Origin: Gibbula magus
Taxonomy: Eukaryota > Mollusca > Gastropoda > Trochida > Trochidae
Reading direction: 5' to 3'
NCBI GenBank assembly: GCA_936450465.1
Contig: OW388289.1
Coordinates: forward strand, 66,214,420 to 66,278,419
DNA length: 64,000 nucleotides
The notes under the pieces are model-generated. The model was not told the DNA's origin. It did not search any database and was given only the letters and a program-made list of their open reading frames with translations. The position numbers were made by a program, and so were the translations under genes. Below, in pieces: positions 13,150 to 23,039 of this stretch. Positions within the stretch are counted from its first letter, which is position 1; each line of letters begins with the position of its first letter.

Positions 13150-13494
13150 GTGATTTAGAGGTTTTATTGCACTTTCGATTATCATCTCCTAGAATCGCCT
13201 TCTAAAAAAAGAAAAGGGATCTGAAGATAACTGTTCTACATGCAGTGATTAGTCATAGACTGCATTTGACTTCAGTTCGATAATCCATAAACAGGAGGAT
13301 GTACTTGTTTATATATTGTACCAATCATCTCATACATCAAGTCCTTCCCTTCTATTCACAAATTGAAATTGCCATTTAGAGTCAAGATCAACGCCACTAC
13401 ACAGCTATAATGTCTCAAACTACTCAGCTGTAAACACAACATATGTTGTCGTTGACAATATGTATATGTAATCTTCAGTTAGTACGCTCTCTCC

Positions 13495-14124
13495 CTCCAA
13501 AATATAACCAGTGGAAACATAAAATAGTAAAATGAACAAGAACACAGAAGTAGCTTTTGATGAAAGTTACAAGAAAAGGAAAAGTCAACAAATCACAACA
13601 CAGAACTAGCTTCATTCATTCTAGCTCCGAATATGACGAATTAAAAATTAAAAATCGCCAAAATTAATAATTTGAAAAGGATGAGATGAATAGTTTGATC
13701 GATCGGACAAAAAATGCTCAGAATATGACTAAGTTAAAAAATATAAAAAAATTCACCAAAAATTAAAAAATTTACCAATTCCGTTTAAATTTCGTACTGC
13801 ACCTCCCCTAGTGGTGAAGAAGACATGTGCCAATTGTGAAAATGATGAGATATATAGGTTTTCTGTTATCGATCGGACAAAAAATGCTCAAAATTTTATA
13901 AGTTGAAAAATAAAAAAATTCGCCAAAAATTAAAAAATCGCCAATTTGGTTTAAACTTCGCACTGCACCTCTCCTAAAGAAGATATGTACCAACTTTGAA
14001 AAGGAGGAGATGTATAGTTTTTCTGTAATGGATCAGACAAAAATTGTTTTCGGACGGACGGAAGGACGGACAGAATCATTGGTATTACTATATAACCCCG
14101 ACCGTTTTAGTTCGGGGGTATAAT
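13495..14124 (+). mobile_element. Pearl-like / Helentron-associated element, group 1, 5'-truncated
   Basis: Its first 150 bp (AAAATATAACC(A/G)GTGGAAA ... AACAAGAACACAGAAGTAGC) match the elements at 36741-37795 and 57400-58237. Then come three tandem core units marked by GATCGGACAA-type strings at 13701, 13871 and 14031 (periods 170 and 160 bp), an ACGG-type microsatellite at 14051-14072, and a 3'-terminal hairpin CCCCGA...TCGGGG at 14097-14118 ending GGGGTATAATAA. This order (5' segment, core repeats, ACGG microsatellite, 3' hairpin) is that of the bivalve pearl elements and of non-autonomous Helentrons. The 5' hairpin is missing. Copy B lacks the element. Confidence 0.75.
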
Positions 14125-16845
14125 AAAGAAGACGAATACCCATAAAAATAGGTTTTCTTTAATCTTTTATAACTTCTAAAATGCCACTTAAATAATGTAA
14201 GTCGCTCCGGGTTATGTGAGGATTACTTTTTATGCTACAGTTTTTTCCCCCAAGCTATTGCCATTTTCGCGACGTGACAATTATCAACGTTTTATGTGCA
14301 TTAGGAAATGGTCCAATGTTTAATCTTATCCATGTTACTGTCTATATCACCCCATTGTCTAATGAAGGGTTACCGGTGTCCTGGTATTGTCATAAATAAA
14401 TAAGATCATCTCACCGGATTGTCGTCTGATATCATTTATATTACATGAGTTGTCAATTTTTCTGTTTTATAAAGTGGTGTTAATTTACATTTATTTGATT
14501 CCAGAAGACGCGAGGATGAGATTCTCCATGAGTATCAACAACCATCTACAAGTTTAGAGATAAAAACTTGAAATGCAGCGAGTCCATAACTGTGAGGCCC
14601 CATAAAGCACACACCATTGTACAATTATAAACGGAATCGTCTACTTGTTGAAGCCATTTATTTTCATATTGCATTGGCGTTGTGATAACTTAATTTTATC
14701 AAAGAATCGTGAGGATATTGTGCAAACTCAATTTCAAAACGTGAAAATAAAATATATAGGTCAACAGGCCAACAACATTGATGCAGAACTGTCGTAATAA
14801 ATTGCTGTTTTTGACGTTGGATGTATTCAATCTGAAGTAGAAATCTTCTGTATCCACAATATCGTGAAACTTATTGACTTGTTATTTAAGAGTTTGTTCT
14901 TGAGGTTGAATCAAGATAATCGATTATCAATACAAAAAAATCCACAAATCGAGGGCAGAAAACATTTCCTCATAGTTTGATTAAATATCTAGATAGTACA
15001 AGAAGAAAGTAAACAAGCACCTTTAATATAAACTTGCCAAAATGGTTATATTCGGAAAAATTCGAAATATTTCGGTAAATGAAAAGTTACAATTATTGCA
15101 ACAGAATAGTTTGAAATAATCATCAGAGTTTAGTGCGAGAATATGGTATGTCGTTTAAAATTCAGGACTACACATCAAATATTGGTACTTTACAAAACCA
15201 TGCGTTTACTGTTAACTTGAATTGCTTACATATATTGTGCAATCATTGGGATACTTACTAAGATATTAATGTCTGTGAAAATCCTGAAAATATCATGTAA
15301 ATTAACAAGATTATTGACGAGTTACAAAAACAAAATTTCCAAAGTGAAAAACATCATATTTGTTGCTGAAATGTGGTTAGAAAAAAACGCTCTTTCGCTG
15401 AGCATCTTCAGCTTGATATTAGAATGTTTTCTATTTCGAGATATTTTTGCCAACCATCAAGAACTAATGTAACATGTGTAGTTTATTGAAAAGTAATATA
15501 ATGTTTTTTGACAGCCTCGGATACTTTGTCACTTTTCCATGAGAAATAAAAAAACTACTGCATGATGAAAAGTCGTAAAAGCTATTTTATGAGTAGCGGA
15601 AACAACATTAAGTTAAAAAACAATCTTTTGATGCAGAATTGTACGAGACATTCTCTCTCGATATTCTCATTTATTTGTTTTAGTATATGATCTCTTGTCT
15701 GGAAGTATCATTGTCCCATATCATAGCATGGCAAAGTCGATTACTGTTAAATATACATGTATGATTTTCATGTTTATAACTTGAATTAAAATATTTTTCT
15801 ATATTTAAAGCAATTGCAATAATTTAACTAGAATGTTTTATATTCCTAAAAAAAGATATCTTCCCTCTTCCCCTAATTACCTCAGAAACTAAACAAAATA
15901 ATTGTATTATTAAATGGAAAACCGAGTTGTTACCATGGAAACAGAAACAAAAAAAAAGAAATATAAAAGCTCAAATCCCCGAAATGAACAGCTACATGAT
16001 ATACATAAAGAGGCATTATACCTATTATGGTGAAGATGTTTCAAGTACTTTTAGACTTATCTGGAATCAAACCATATCCTTCCAAAGAACACAGTCGCTA
16101 CAATGATAGTGGTACCCCTAGATTCATAAAGTGACACTCTGTATGTTATCGTAGTAACATAGGTCAAAAGTTACCAAGGGTGTTATTTTATCGAGAAGGA
16201 ATGTGACAAGTACCCTTTTAGTGCCAATCTGTTCAGTATGGTTACAATATTAAGATGTTTAGTCGTGATTAAGATCGAAAACCTGACCATGTTCCGCGGC
16301 TATTTTGAAAACTTATATGTAGCAGACAAAGAGACATTGAGATATTGGTTGGTACTTTTCAATGGAACAGATAACTGGTATTCTTGTAAATTGGGCGCAT
16401 TAATTAGACTTATCATCGTATATTAAGGCGCTGCTCGAGTTTAATTGAAAGCAAGTTATTTTCAAATATTTGACGTTAGGGGATACATATACAAGTCGAG
16501 TAAGATTATGTGGACGTAAATCACGACATTTGATATTTTTGTATGTATCAAATCTAAATAAAACTTAATGAAAACACGAAGTGTCCCTTTAAGTTAAAGG
16601 AAATTCTTTTTGAAGACAATAAATGAAGTAGAGATCAGTGTCACTGAAAGAATATGTCTCAGTTGGACTTTGACTTACTTCATGTTTCATCTAAGTAAAT
16701 AGTACATTCACTCCACATGAACTATATTTCCGTTGTTTCTCTAAAATGAACCATTTCTATTGTTCAAAGACAGAGGTACATGTAATTCGATCTAGGACCC
16801 CTGGAGTGAGTGACAGAGGGGTCGGCTCTATATTACTGGGATGCG

Positions 16846-16985
16846 ACTGCATGTCGGAGTTGATGAAGAGGTCGGGATTATCAGACAAGGCAATTCACTG
16901 CTGTCAAGCACCTGTCATGCATCTGTTAGATCGCAGTGACTTCAATGTAGTTATTTTGACCCTTAATGACTATATGCAGAAAAGG
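16846..16985 (+). repeat. Best-conserved stretch of the duplication that also keeps an open frame (coding status doubtful)
   Basis: The stretch translates as MSELMKRSGLSDKAIHCCQA and onward to a stop near 16988. The partner at 24972-25110 translates as MSGMMERSGLSDKTIHCCQA. About 84 percent of bases agree over about 135 bp. However, most differences change an amino acid (I count roughly 13 replacement against 5 silent), there are no convincing splice sites, and no family is recognised. I annotate it as a conserved duplicate rather than a gene. Confidence 0.4.
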
Positions 16986-17069
16986 TAAGGAAAAAGACAA
17001 CATTCACACGGGTCCACAGCAAAGTAAAATCTATCTTCACATCCATGAAGTCAGGGAGAAAGCACAAGG

Positions 17070-17655
17070 GTCGGCGAGGTTTTACTTTTCATTTTGCCAC
17101 CCGAGGGTGTTTGAAATGTCTACCAAAACCCGGCCCGAGTGTTTTCTTTGACGTATATACCGCCATGCGTTTTAAATACAAAAATGAAAACAATCCTGTT
17201 AGTGTTTCAAGCCTTCGTGATCCAAGTTTGAGGCGCACATAAAATATCCCAATATTGTGAGCGGAGCAGAATAGATACCAACAAACAACCATCTCATGAT
17301 CACCAATCCTCTGTGGTCTAGTGGGACAAGTCTTGGGCTACAAATCGGAGGGTTGCGGGTTCGATTCCCGCATTGTCAACTATGCAAATTTTAAACTTGG
17401 AAATTTTTGAGTACCTAACTGAACATGAGATTGAGGTTATTTGGAGTTAGGTCTTACAATTAGATTGTAAAACTTCAGGTCTTACTAAATGTTTAAAATT
17501 AACCTGCTATGAGGTTAACTTACGACGGTTGGTAAAACCTCTAGTCGTAGTAAAACCTTAAAATTCGTGTTGAAACCTGATCAAAGGTTATTACAAGAAA
17601 TGCAGTTACCTCAAAGTGTAAAGAGATATCCTGAGCTAGGTTTATACTCAAGGAA
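17070..17655 (+). mobile_element. Insertion carrying a tRNA-like SINE head (family 3)
   Basis: Copy B reads straight through where copy A has about 580 extra bases, so this is an insertion in A. Near 17306-17385 is a tRNA-like unit with an A-box TGGTCTAGTGG (17314-17324) and a B-box GGTTCGATTCC (17358-17368), the latter flanked by a perfect GCGGG/CCCGC T-arm. The anticodon arm does not pair, so it is not a working tRNA gene. Downstream, short phrases such as GAGGTTA, TTACTA and AGGTCTTAC recur. CAAGG at both edges (about 17066-17071 and 17650-17654) could be a target-site duplication but is too short to trust. The 17070-17300 part is unidentified. Confidence 0.55.
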
Positions 17656-18039
17656 CACACAAACACACGACCCTTGTAATCACTTGCACAAAGTTTTGAG
17701 ATGTCATTTTATCAATAATCAGCGTATCGATGTATAGTTTTCCTTTCTATGAAACGATTTGAACAATCTCAATTGACAAATCTTCTTCAAATGGACATTG
17801 GAGATTCTTTAAAACATCATAATTTGTCTTGTTGTAACATATTATTTATTCATTTCGTCTTTCTAAATCATTTCACATTGAAGTTCATTGAACCATGAGT
17901 AAATCTAAATCGCGTACAATGAATTGCAAATTAATCATAATAATGTTCAACAACTTCCTCTGCGAAAGGGATATGATCTGAATTACGTATATATATTGTT
18001 CTTGTCATGGATTTAACAAAACAAACATATAAATCAAAC

Positions 18040-18720
18040 AATATTTTTCGAATGTGAAAGGATGGCAAAATTATTCTTAAAAATAAATAAATAAAACTTA
18101 CATTGTATTCTTGTTGTGTAGAGTTCGATAACTACATGTATGTATGTATGTATGTATGTATGTATGTCATGGATAAGCTTTTTATCCAAATTTACATTAA
18201 ATAAATAACAAACTTCATTATCAATATTCAGGATCGCCTTAATCATGTTATGTTAATAAAGATTCTTCAAATATACATATTCTTTATTTCTCCACAGGAT
18301 AGTTGTATTTATATGTAATATATTACATTAAGAAAAATGTACGTATACAGTCAGTTGTGAAGGCCATACATTAATAGTTACCTGAATGTATAGGAGGGAG
18401 TGGGAATAAGGTAATTCTTGTATTGGGTTCAGGTATCTCCTTATTCCAAATAGTCCTTTTACAACAGTCTCAGCAAATAGGTCTTTGCCTTCTGGACAGG
18501 ATGGCACTGCAGGACAGCAGACAAAATATACAATCTAATTAAGTCATTCTTGTTATGTAGTACCTATAGGATGACAAAATTCTTATTAAAAATAAATAGA
18601 TAAAATAAAATATAAACATTGTATTATTTTCTACGTGGCATTAAACAGATATCATTGTTGATGTTCAAAATGGCCTAAATTATCCTACAAATGTACGTTA
18701 ATAATGATTCTTCACGACAA
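18040..18720 (+). repeat. Local tandem duplication (two diverged copies, about 520 bp apart) with a GTAT microsatellite
   Basis: The phrase GGATGGCAAAATTATTCTTA...AAATAAATAAATAAAA at about 18060 recurs as GGATGACAAAATTCTTATTA...AAATAAATAGATAAAA at about 18569. Both are followed by ACATTGTATT, then ATATTCAGGATCGCCT or TGTTCAAAATGGCCT, and finally GTTAATAA(A/T)GATTCTTCA. A clean ATGT tetranucleotide run of about 8 units lies at 18136-18168 in the first copy only. Confidence 0.65.
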
Positions 18721-19658
18721 CATTGTTCATCTGATGGTGCATGGCAAAAAACTATTATTTTCCGATATATCAGCGTAAGAAATGAAATTACCAAGCATAT
18801 TATGAATTGGACGATTGGCAGGTACTTCAGAGATGTTGGTTTTCACTTAGATATATAATCACTTTTGTTGATTAAATTCACTTTTTGCTATAGGTAAACG
18901 TCACCACGGAATACTCTTTGTCGTCCGGAAAAGGTTTTAACAGTATCATTATTTCTTCTAATCATAGAATGTTCTTTCAATGTATAGAAAACTGTTTGAA
19001 ACATGTTCTAAATGGACAAACCGTCAATAGAAGATAATTATATTTCCTGTATGTACTCTTTAAAAAGTCAAACTGTATATATCGATGTGATATGTTTAAC
19101 AATAACACCTTTATTAATAAATGTCCTTGACCTGCAGAGTTTCAACAAAATTGATATTACATTCTAAATTGTCAGTAATGTACCTCAAAATTAAGTTAGG
19201 AATGAAATTTCCTTTCTTTCCCATAATCATCTTCATTTAAACAATTTTCTACAAATCATTACGTAAATGGCCTACAATACAGTGGTCTAGTATCAAATTC
19301 TCACTGATACATCTGGCAATCATGGCATAATTTGAGTCCAGACATAGTACATGTATAAATGATTCCCTCAGTATTTCGTAATAATTCAATTTATTCTACA
19401 GTTGCAGTCTACATTACTAAAGAATCCATAAAGTTCAAACTTTTGTAAACTTAATTTTCAGCCACTTCTATACATTACTTCAAACCCTTTTCTTACGAGT
19501 TGTAGATATGAATTTCAAGTTGTTTAGGGGAATTAAGAAGTGGAAAATGTTTTCAAAAATTCAATTTCAGAATGTCTTCTTCCCTTGGTTCAAAGGCGAT
19601 GAGCAGTGTATTAGTGCTCTTTTTGGGCTTAATACTTCAATATATATATATATATATA

Positions 19659-19800
19659 TGTTACAGTAAATCTGTGAAATCAGTAAATACATGTATTTAC
19701 TAACAAATTTAGTAAATACACGTAATTACTGTTTCACTCAGTACATACACGTTTCTACTAAAATTATTAGGAAATACATGTATTTACTGAAATCAGGAGT
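19659..19800 (+). repeat. Left terminal inverted repeat made of 29-bp phased palindromes
   Basis: Four copies of a 20-bp palindrome, ideal form AGTAAATACACGTATTTACT, start at 19682, 19711, 19740 and 19769, an exact 29-bp step. The third and fourth copies have a few substitutions. The 9-bp spacers also match between the two transposon ends, for example GTTTCACTC. A further partial inverted pair (CATTTACTG ... TTTAGTAAATG) lies at 19815-19840. These are the likely transposase-binding sites (inference). Confidence 0.85.
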
Positions 19801-19993
19801 ATATTTTTTCAAACATTTACTGAGCAGGTTTAGTAAATGTATGTAACAAAGATGAGAGTAAACCTGCTTATATATTGATTGGTGAGTTGAAAGCTCACTT
19901 GACTAATCAGCTTATCAACCGATTAATCAAGGCATATAAGCTTAGTTGTGTCACATAAAACTTTACAAGTCTTGCCTTAACTACGAACAGGTC

Positions 19994-20166
19994 ATGACAT
20001 CTGATTTTGAAGAGAAATTCAAGAGTGAATTGTATAAACGGCACAATGATGGGAAATGCCTTTTGATCCCAAAGGACGAATATTACCTGCTGTTGGATAA
20101 AGTAAAAAGTGCAGCTGCAGAAAGCGGGAAAAAGTCAAGATCTGATTACTACTTATTGTCATGCTA
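19994..20166 (+). pseudogene. Transposase N-terminal remnant
   Basis: From the ATG at 19994 the frame encodes 57 residues, MTSDFEEKFKSELYKRHNDG ... LIPKDEYYLLLDKVKSAAAE ... KKSRSDYYLLSC, then a stop at 20165-20167. The KK-x-x-x-DYYLL ending resembles the N-terminal region of invertebrate KRBA2-like integrase proteins just before the integrase zinc finger. At about 20155-20163 the sequence jumps to the C-terminal part in another frame. The HHCC zinc finger and DDE catalytic core, several hundred residues in the usual protein, are therefore absent and no active enzyme can be made. A longer open frame upstream uses TTG and is not a plausible start. Confidence 0.75.
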
Positions 20167-21042
20167 GTTTCATGGATGTCAGAGAACAAATCAAAGGAAT
20201 GGAATATTGGTATTAAATTTGTACAATTCAAGAAGAATTCTGCATACCATGCTGGAATAAAGTGTTCTCCATATTCGGCAATGTTTGGATGCGATGCCAA
20301 AGTCGGCCTAGCATCATCATCACTTTCACATGAAATCATACAGAGACTTGAATCTGAGAGTGACCTGCAAGCTGTACTGAATTCTGGAAACAGCCAATCT
20401 GAACTGACAGATAGTCAATCAGAACTGACAGATAGTCAGACGGAACTAACAGATAGCCAGTCAGAACTGACAGATAGTCAGTCAGAACATTTAGCTGAAG
20501 GATCAAATGACGCATCAAATGATGATGAAATGAGTGAACAGATTGAAACTCACAAAAGGAAAATTCTTAAGCGCCGTGTTGAAGCCAGTTCTAGTCAGAG
20601 AGTTCAAGCTGAGAGAATGGTCAAACGTAGCCGGGTGGAAATGAAAAGTGGGCAAATTGGAGATAACGTTGCAGTACCAATACCTATGGTTGATCGTGGT
20701 AGAGGAGATCCAAGAAACATACCTGGGGATATTGTTGATAGGGATTTAGAGTCTGACCAGTACAGAATTGCTGTGAGATCTGGTATTCTCAATGGAAAAT
20801 ACTCCAGAAACCAATTTGACCTGTGTCCTTAACATCTAATAACTATTAATGATGTTTGTCGTGAAAAGAATATTTCACTTAGGTCTGCAGTAACACAACA
20901 ATCTTCTTCCGGTGGTCAATGTTTCACCAAATGCTCCTGCTCTGGCCCAAAGAGATGTCAGACAAACCGATGCAAATGTTTCAAATCAAAGCTATTGTGC
21001 AATTCCAGATGTCACAATAGTATTAACTGTTGTAACAAATAA
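20161..21042 (+). pseudogene. Transposase C-terminal remnant with one in-frame stop (KRBA2-like)
   Basis: From 20161 the frame reads MLVSWMSENKSKEWNIGIKF, then KKNSAYHAGIKCSPYSAMFG, a stretch I recognise from KRBA2-like / Ginger integrases just after the DDE core. Residues 78-110 are a tandem heptad SQSELTD. A basic region follows, then a premature TAA at 20830-20832. The same frame continues for 69 more codons and gives a cysteine-rich end, CSCSGPKRCQTNRCKCF ... CNSRCHN ... CCNK, resembling a CXC (tesmin/TSO1-type) motif, to the true stop at 21040-21042. That continuity shows the first stop is a recent point change. The true stop overlaps a poly(A) signal AATAAA at 21038-21043. The total from the first ATG would be 293 residues. 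Confidence 0.85.
20392..20490 (+). repeat. 21-bp tandem repeat inside the transposase frame
   Basis: Four full units and one partial unit of a 21-bp repeat encode (SQSELTD)n at 20392, 20413, 20434, 20455 and 20476. The length keeps the frame, and the third unit has a Thr for Ser. It is an acidic Ser/Gln/Glu-rich linker between the integrase tail and the basic region, of the kind that expands by slippage. Confidence 0.9.
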
Positions 21043-21130
21043 AGCTGTGTTGTTTTGTAATTTTTTGTCAAAGTGCCTTCATTAAAGAGAGTTCTTTTTA
21101 AATATATTTCTGTTGTTTGTACTTATGGTT

Positions 21131-21289
21131 AGAAATTACATGTAATTACTGGCCTCTATTTTCAGTAAATACACGTATTTTCTATAATTTTTAGTAAATA
21201 CACGTATTTACTGAGTGAAACAGTAATTACGTGTATTTACTAGAAATTTCAGTAAATACACGTATTTACTGATTTCAAAGATTTACTGT

Positions 21290-21293
<4 letters not shown>
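21131..21293 (-). repeat. Right terminal inverted repeat, same 29-bp phased palindromes
   Basis: The 20-bp palindrome starts at 21164, 21193, 21222 and 21251 (step 29), with a weaker fifth copy at 21131-21150 (step 33). The copies at 21193 and 21251 are AGTAAATACACGTATTTACT exactly. Aligned in reverse, this end matches 19659-19800, including the spacers, and is cleaner than the left end. Confidence 0.85.
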
Positions 21294-21329
<36 letters not shown>

Positions 21330-21559
21330 GGATACAACATCTAGTTTTTGTCATCGAAAATATAATTCCAACTGATGAAATGTTTCATAGATGGAAAACA
21401 CACAATAATTATACATCCAAAATGTTATTGATTGTGTTATCTTAGACATAATATATAACAGATTTGACTGTAAATACATGATCTGAAAATAGAAAATTGT
21501 CAAAGTTTTCAAAATTTCAATTGTCTGCAAGTATTTAAGCTCTCTATAATTAACCAAGG

Positions 21560-23035
21560 ATAGCTTAAATCCTTATTTACCACATTGTATATAAAACACA
21601 GGTGATGACAAAATGGATTGAATCGATCTAACAATCTGCTTTTTGTTCTTGTAACCTTTAAATGCATAAAATGGTAACCGAATACATTAACTTCAGGCAA
21701 AGAAGTGTAAGTGAACTGCATTCTGTTATGTTACGGGTAAATTGCTCGCCACTCTAAATTTGAATCCCAAAAGATTGTTCATCTGTTTGTACATGTCAGT
21801 AAAAATTCCAGAATAGCAGAACATTTTTTTTAATTCAGAAAAGATAGTCAATGTACTGTAACAGAGCTTTATTTCGGTCTCACAATCAATTTTCAATAAG
21901 TTTGGTGGGGCCATTTTCCCAAAATGCATACATTCCCTAACCACGGAAAATGTCGACTTTGAGATATGTCCGATAAGAGGAGGGAAGAGGTCACATTCGG
22001 GATCAAATAAATATGTCAAATTACAGGGAGTGTCCGTTAACAGGAATGTCTACATTCAGTGAATATCGAGGTAACCATATATACTATACAAGATACTGTG
22101 TTTGAAAATCAGCGGCTTATAACATAATTATTTTAGCTCTAAATTTAAATTTAACACAGTCGAACCCGTAGCATGAGGCTTTAAGTTGATAATTTAGAGC
22201 TATAATAATAGCCGAATGTCATAGAATAGTAATACCTCATAAAGCTAAGACATAAAAAAAACTGATGACATCCCAATGCTACAATGTCATAAACAAGTGT
22301 ATTATTGGACATTGGACGATGTTTTCACTACAGATGTAACTGTGACTTGATAAATTGTAGAATGAATATGGTACATATAAACATTACCTAACCATGCACA
22401 ACTTTTATTATATTTGCACTTAAATACACAATACAAAATATTCAGAATGAAGCTGCATCACAAGTTGATCAATATCCTTTATTTGACAAATATGGATACT
22501 AAATCATAACTTCAAATCAAATGTGTATACTCCCCATAAACTTTTAAATAAAACCCCAATCATAACGTAATTCAAAGAAGTATAATATGAAACTGTAAGT
22601 ATAACCAGACACATTATGACATGGCTTCCATGACACAAATCAGTCAAATTTGAAATCATGAGAAAATATAAAATAAGTAGACTTCCATAAACAAATATTC
22701 GATTTGATAAAAATTACAAATTTTTCGAGACTAACAAAGAACACATCGAGGAGAGTTTATCTAACGTCGAAAATTAATGGCTATATTTATTAGCTTTCGA
22801 TTCTGAACATTTAACTGTATGTTTTACATTGGAATGTATGAGTCATCAATCTTATAATAAAATTATAAAATGTATACGGATTTGTTTTAGCTATTATTCA
22901 TTACACTTTTGATAACTCTATTCACTTTGAAGCAATATCTAGTTTCAGATGGAGAAGTAGTAAGAACTCATGAACAAAGCAATTTTTCTGTGATATCTTT
23001 GTTCTTGATTCTCGGGCTTGGAGTAGTTTAAGCTT
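21560..23035. other. AT-rich DNA between duplication copies; one small foldback
   Basis: No gene is seen. At 22125-22147 and 22190-22210 an inverted pair TTTTAGCTCTAAATT / AATTTAGAGCTATAATAATA encloses about 40 bp. It could be a tiny foldback element or a chance hairpin. The 97-codon minus-strand open frame at 21726-22019 has no recognisable motif. Confidence 0.5.
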
Positions 23036-23039
23036 TATT

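Larger units (their letters stand above)
19659..21293 (+). mobile_element. KRBA2-like (Ginger-type) DNA transposon, internally deleted and non-autonomous, 1635 bp
   Basis: The ends are TGTTACAGTAAATC at 19659 and its inverted copy ending at 21293. The terminal inverted repeats pair over about 140 bp with scattered differences and sit inside (TA)n runs on both sides (19641-19658 and 21294-21326). The left flank TATA and right flank TATA would fit a 4-bp duplication but cannot be proved in a TA run. The 5'-TGTTA start fits the TGTNR termini I recall for Ginger elements. Inside are the N-terminal and C-terminal parts of a transposase in the sense direction, with the central integrase core deleted. 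Copy B at 26172-26205 preserves the empty site. Confidence 0.85.
13150..21540 (+). repeat. Segmental duplication, copy A (partner of 23040-26365)
   Basis: Colinear matches to copy B include: 13165 with 23045 (ATCATCTNCTAGAATCGCCTTCTAAA); 14150-14240 with 23430-23515; 14370-14560 with 23655-23830, the closest stretch, including GATTGTCGTCTGATATCATT and GAGGATGAGATTCTCCATGA; 15180-15600 with 23965-24365; 15860-16090 with 24640-24870; 16846-16985 with 24972-25110; 17650-17745 with 25195-25295; 19590-19645 with 26135-26205; and 21330-21540 with 26205-26365. Copy A is longer because of insertions listed separately. The matched parts contain no conserved reading frame. Confidence 0.85.

Noticed and set aside
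17306..17385. Functional tRNA gene
   Set aside because: Good A- and B-boxes and a perfect T-arm, but no pairing anticodon stem and no acceptor stem. It lies within an insertion absent from the duplicate copy.
19946..20167. 73-codon frame from 19946 as the transposase start
   Set aside because: The frame opens at a TTG. The first ATG is at 19994, and the recognisable homology begins there.
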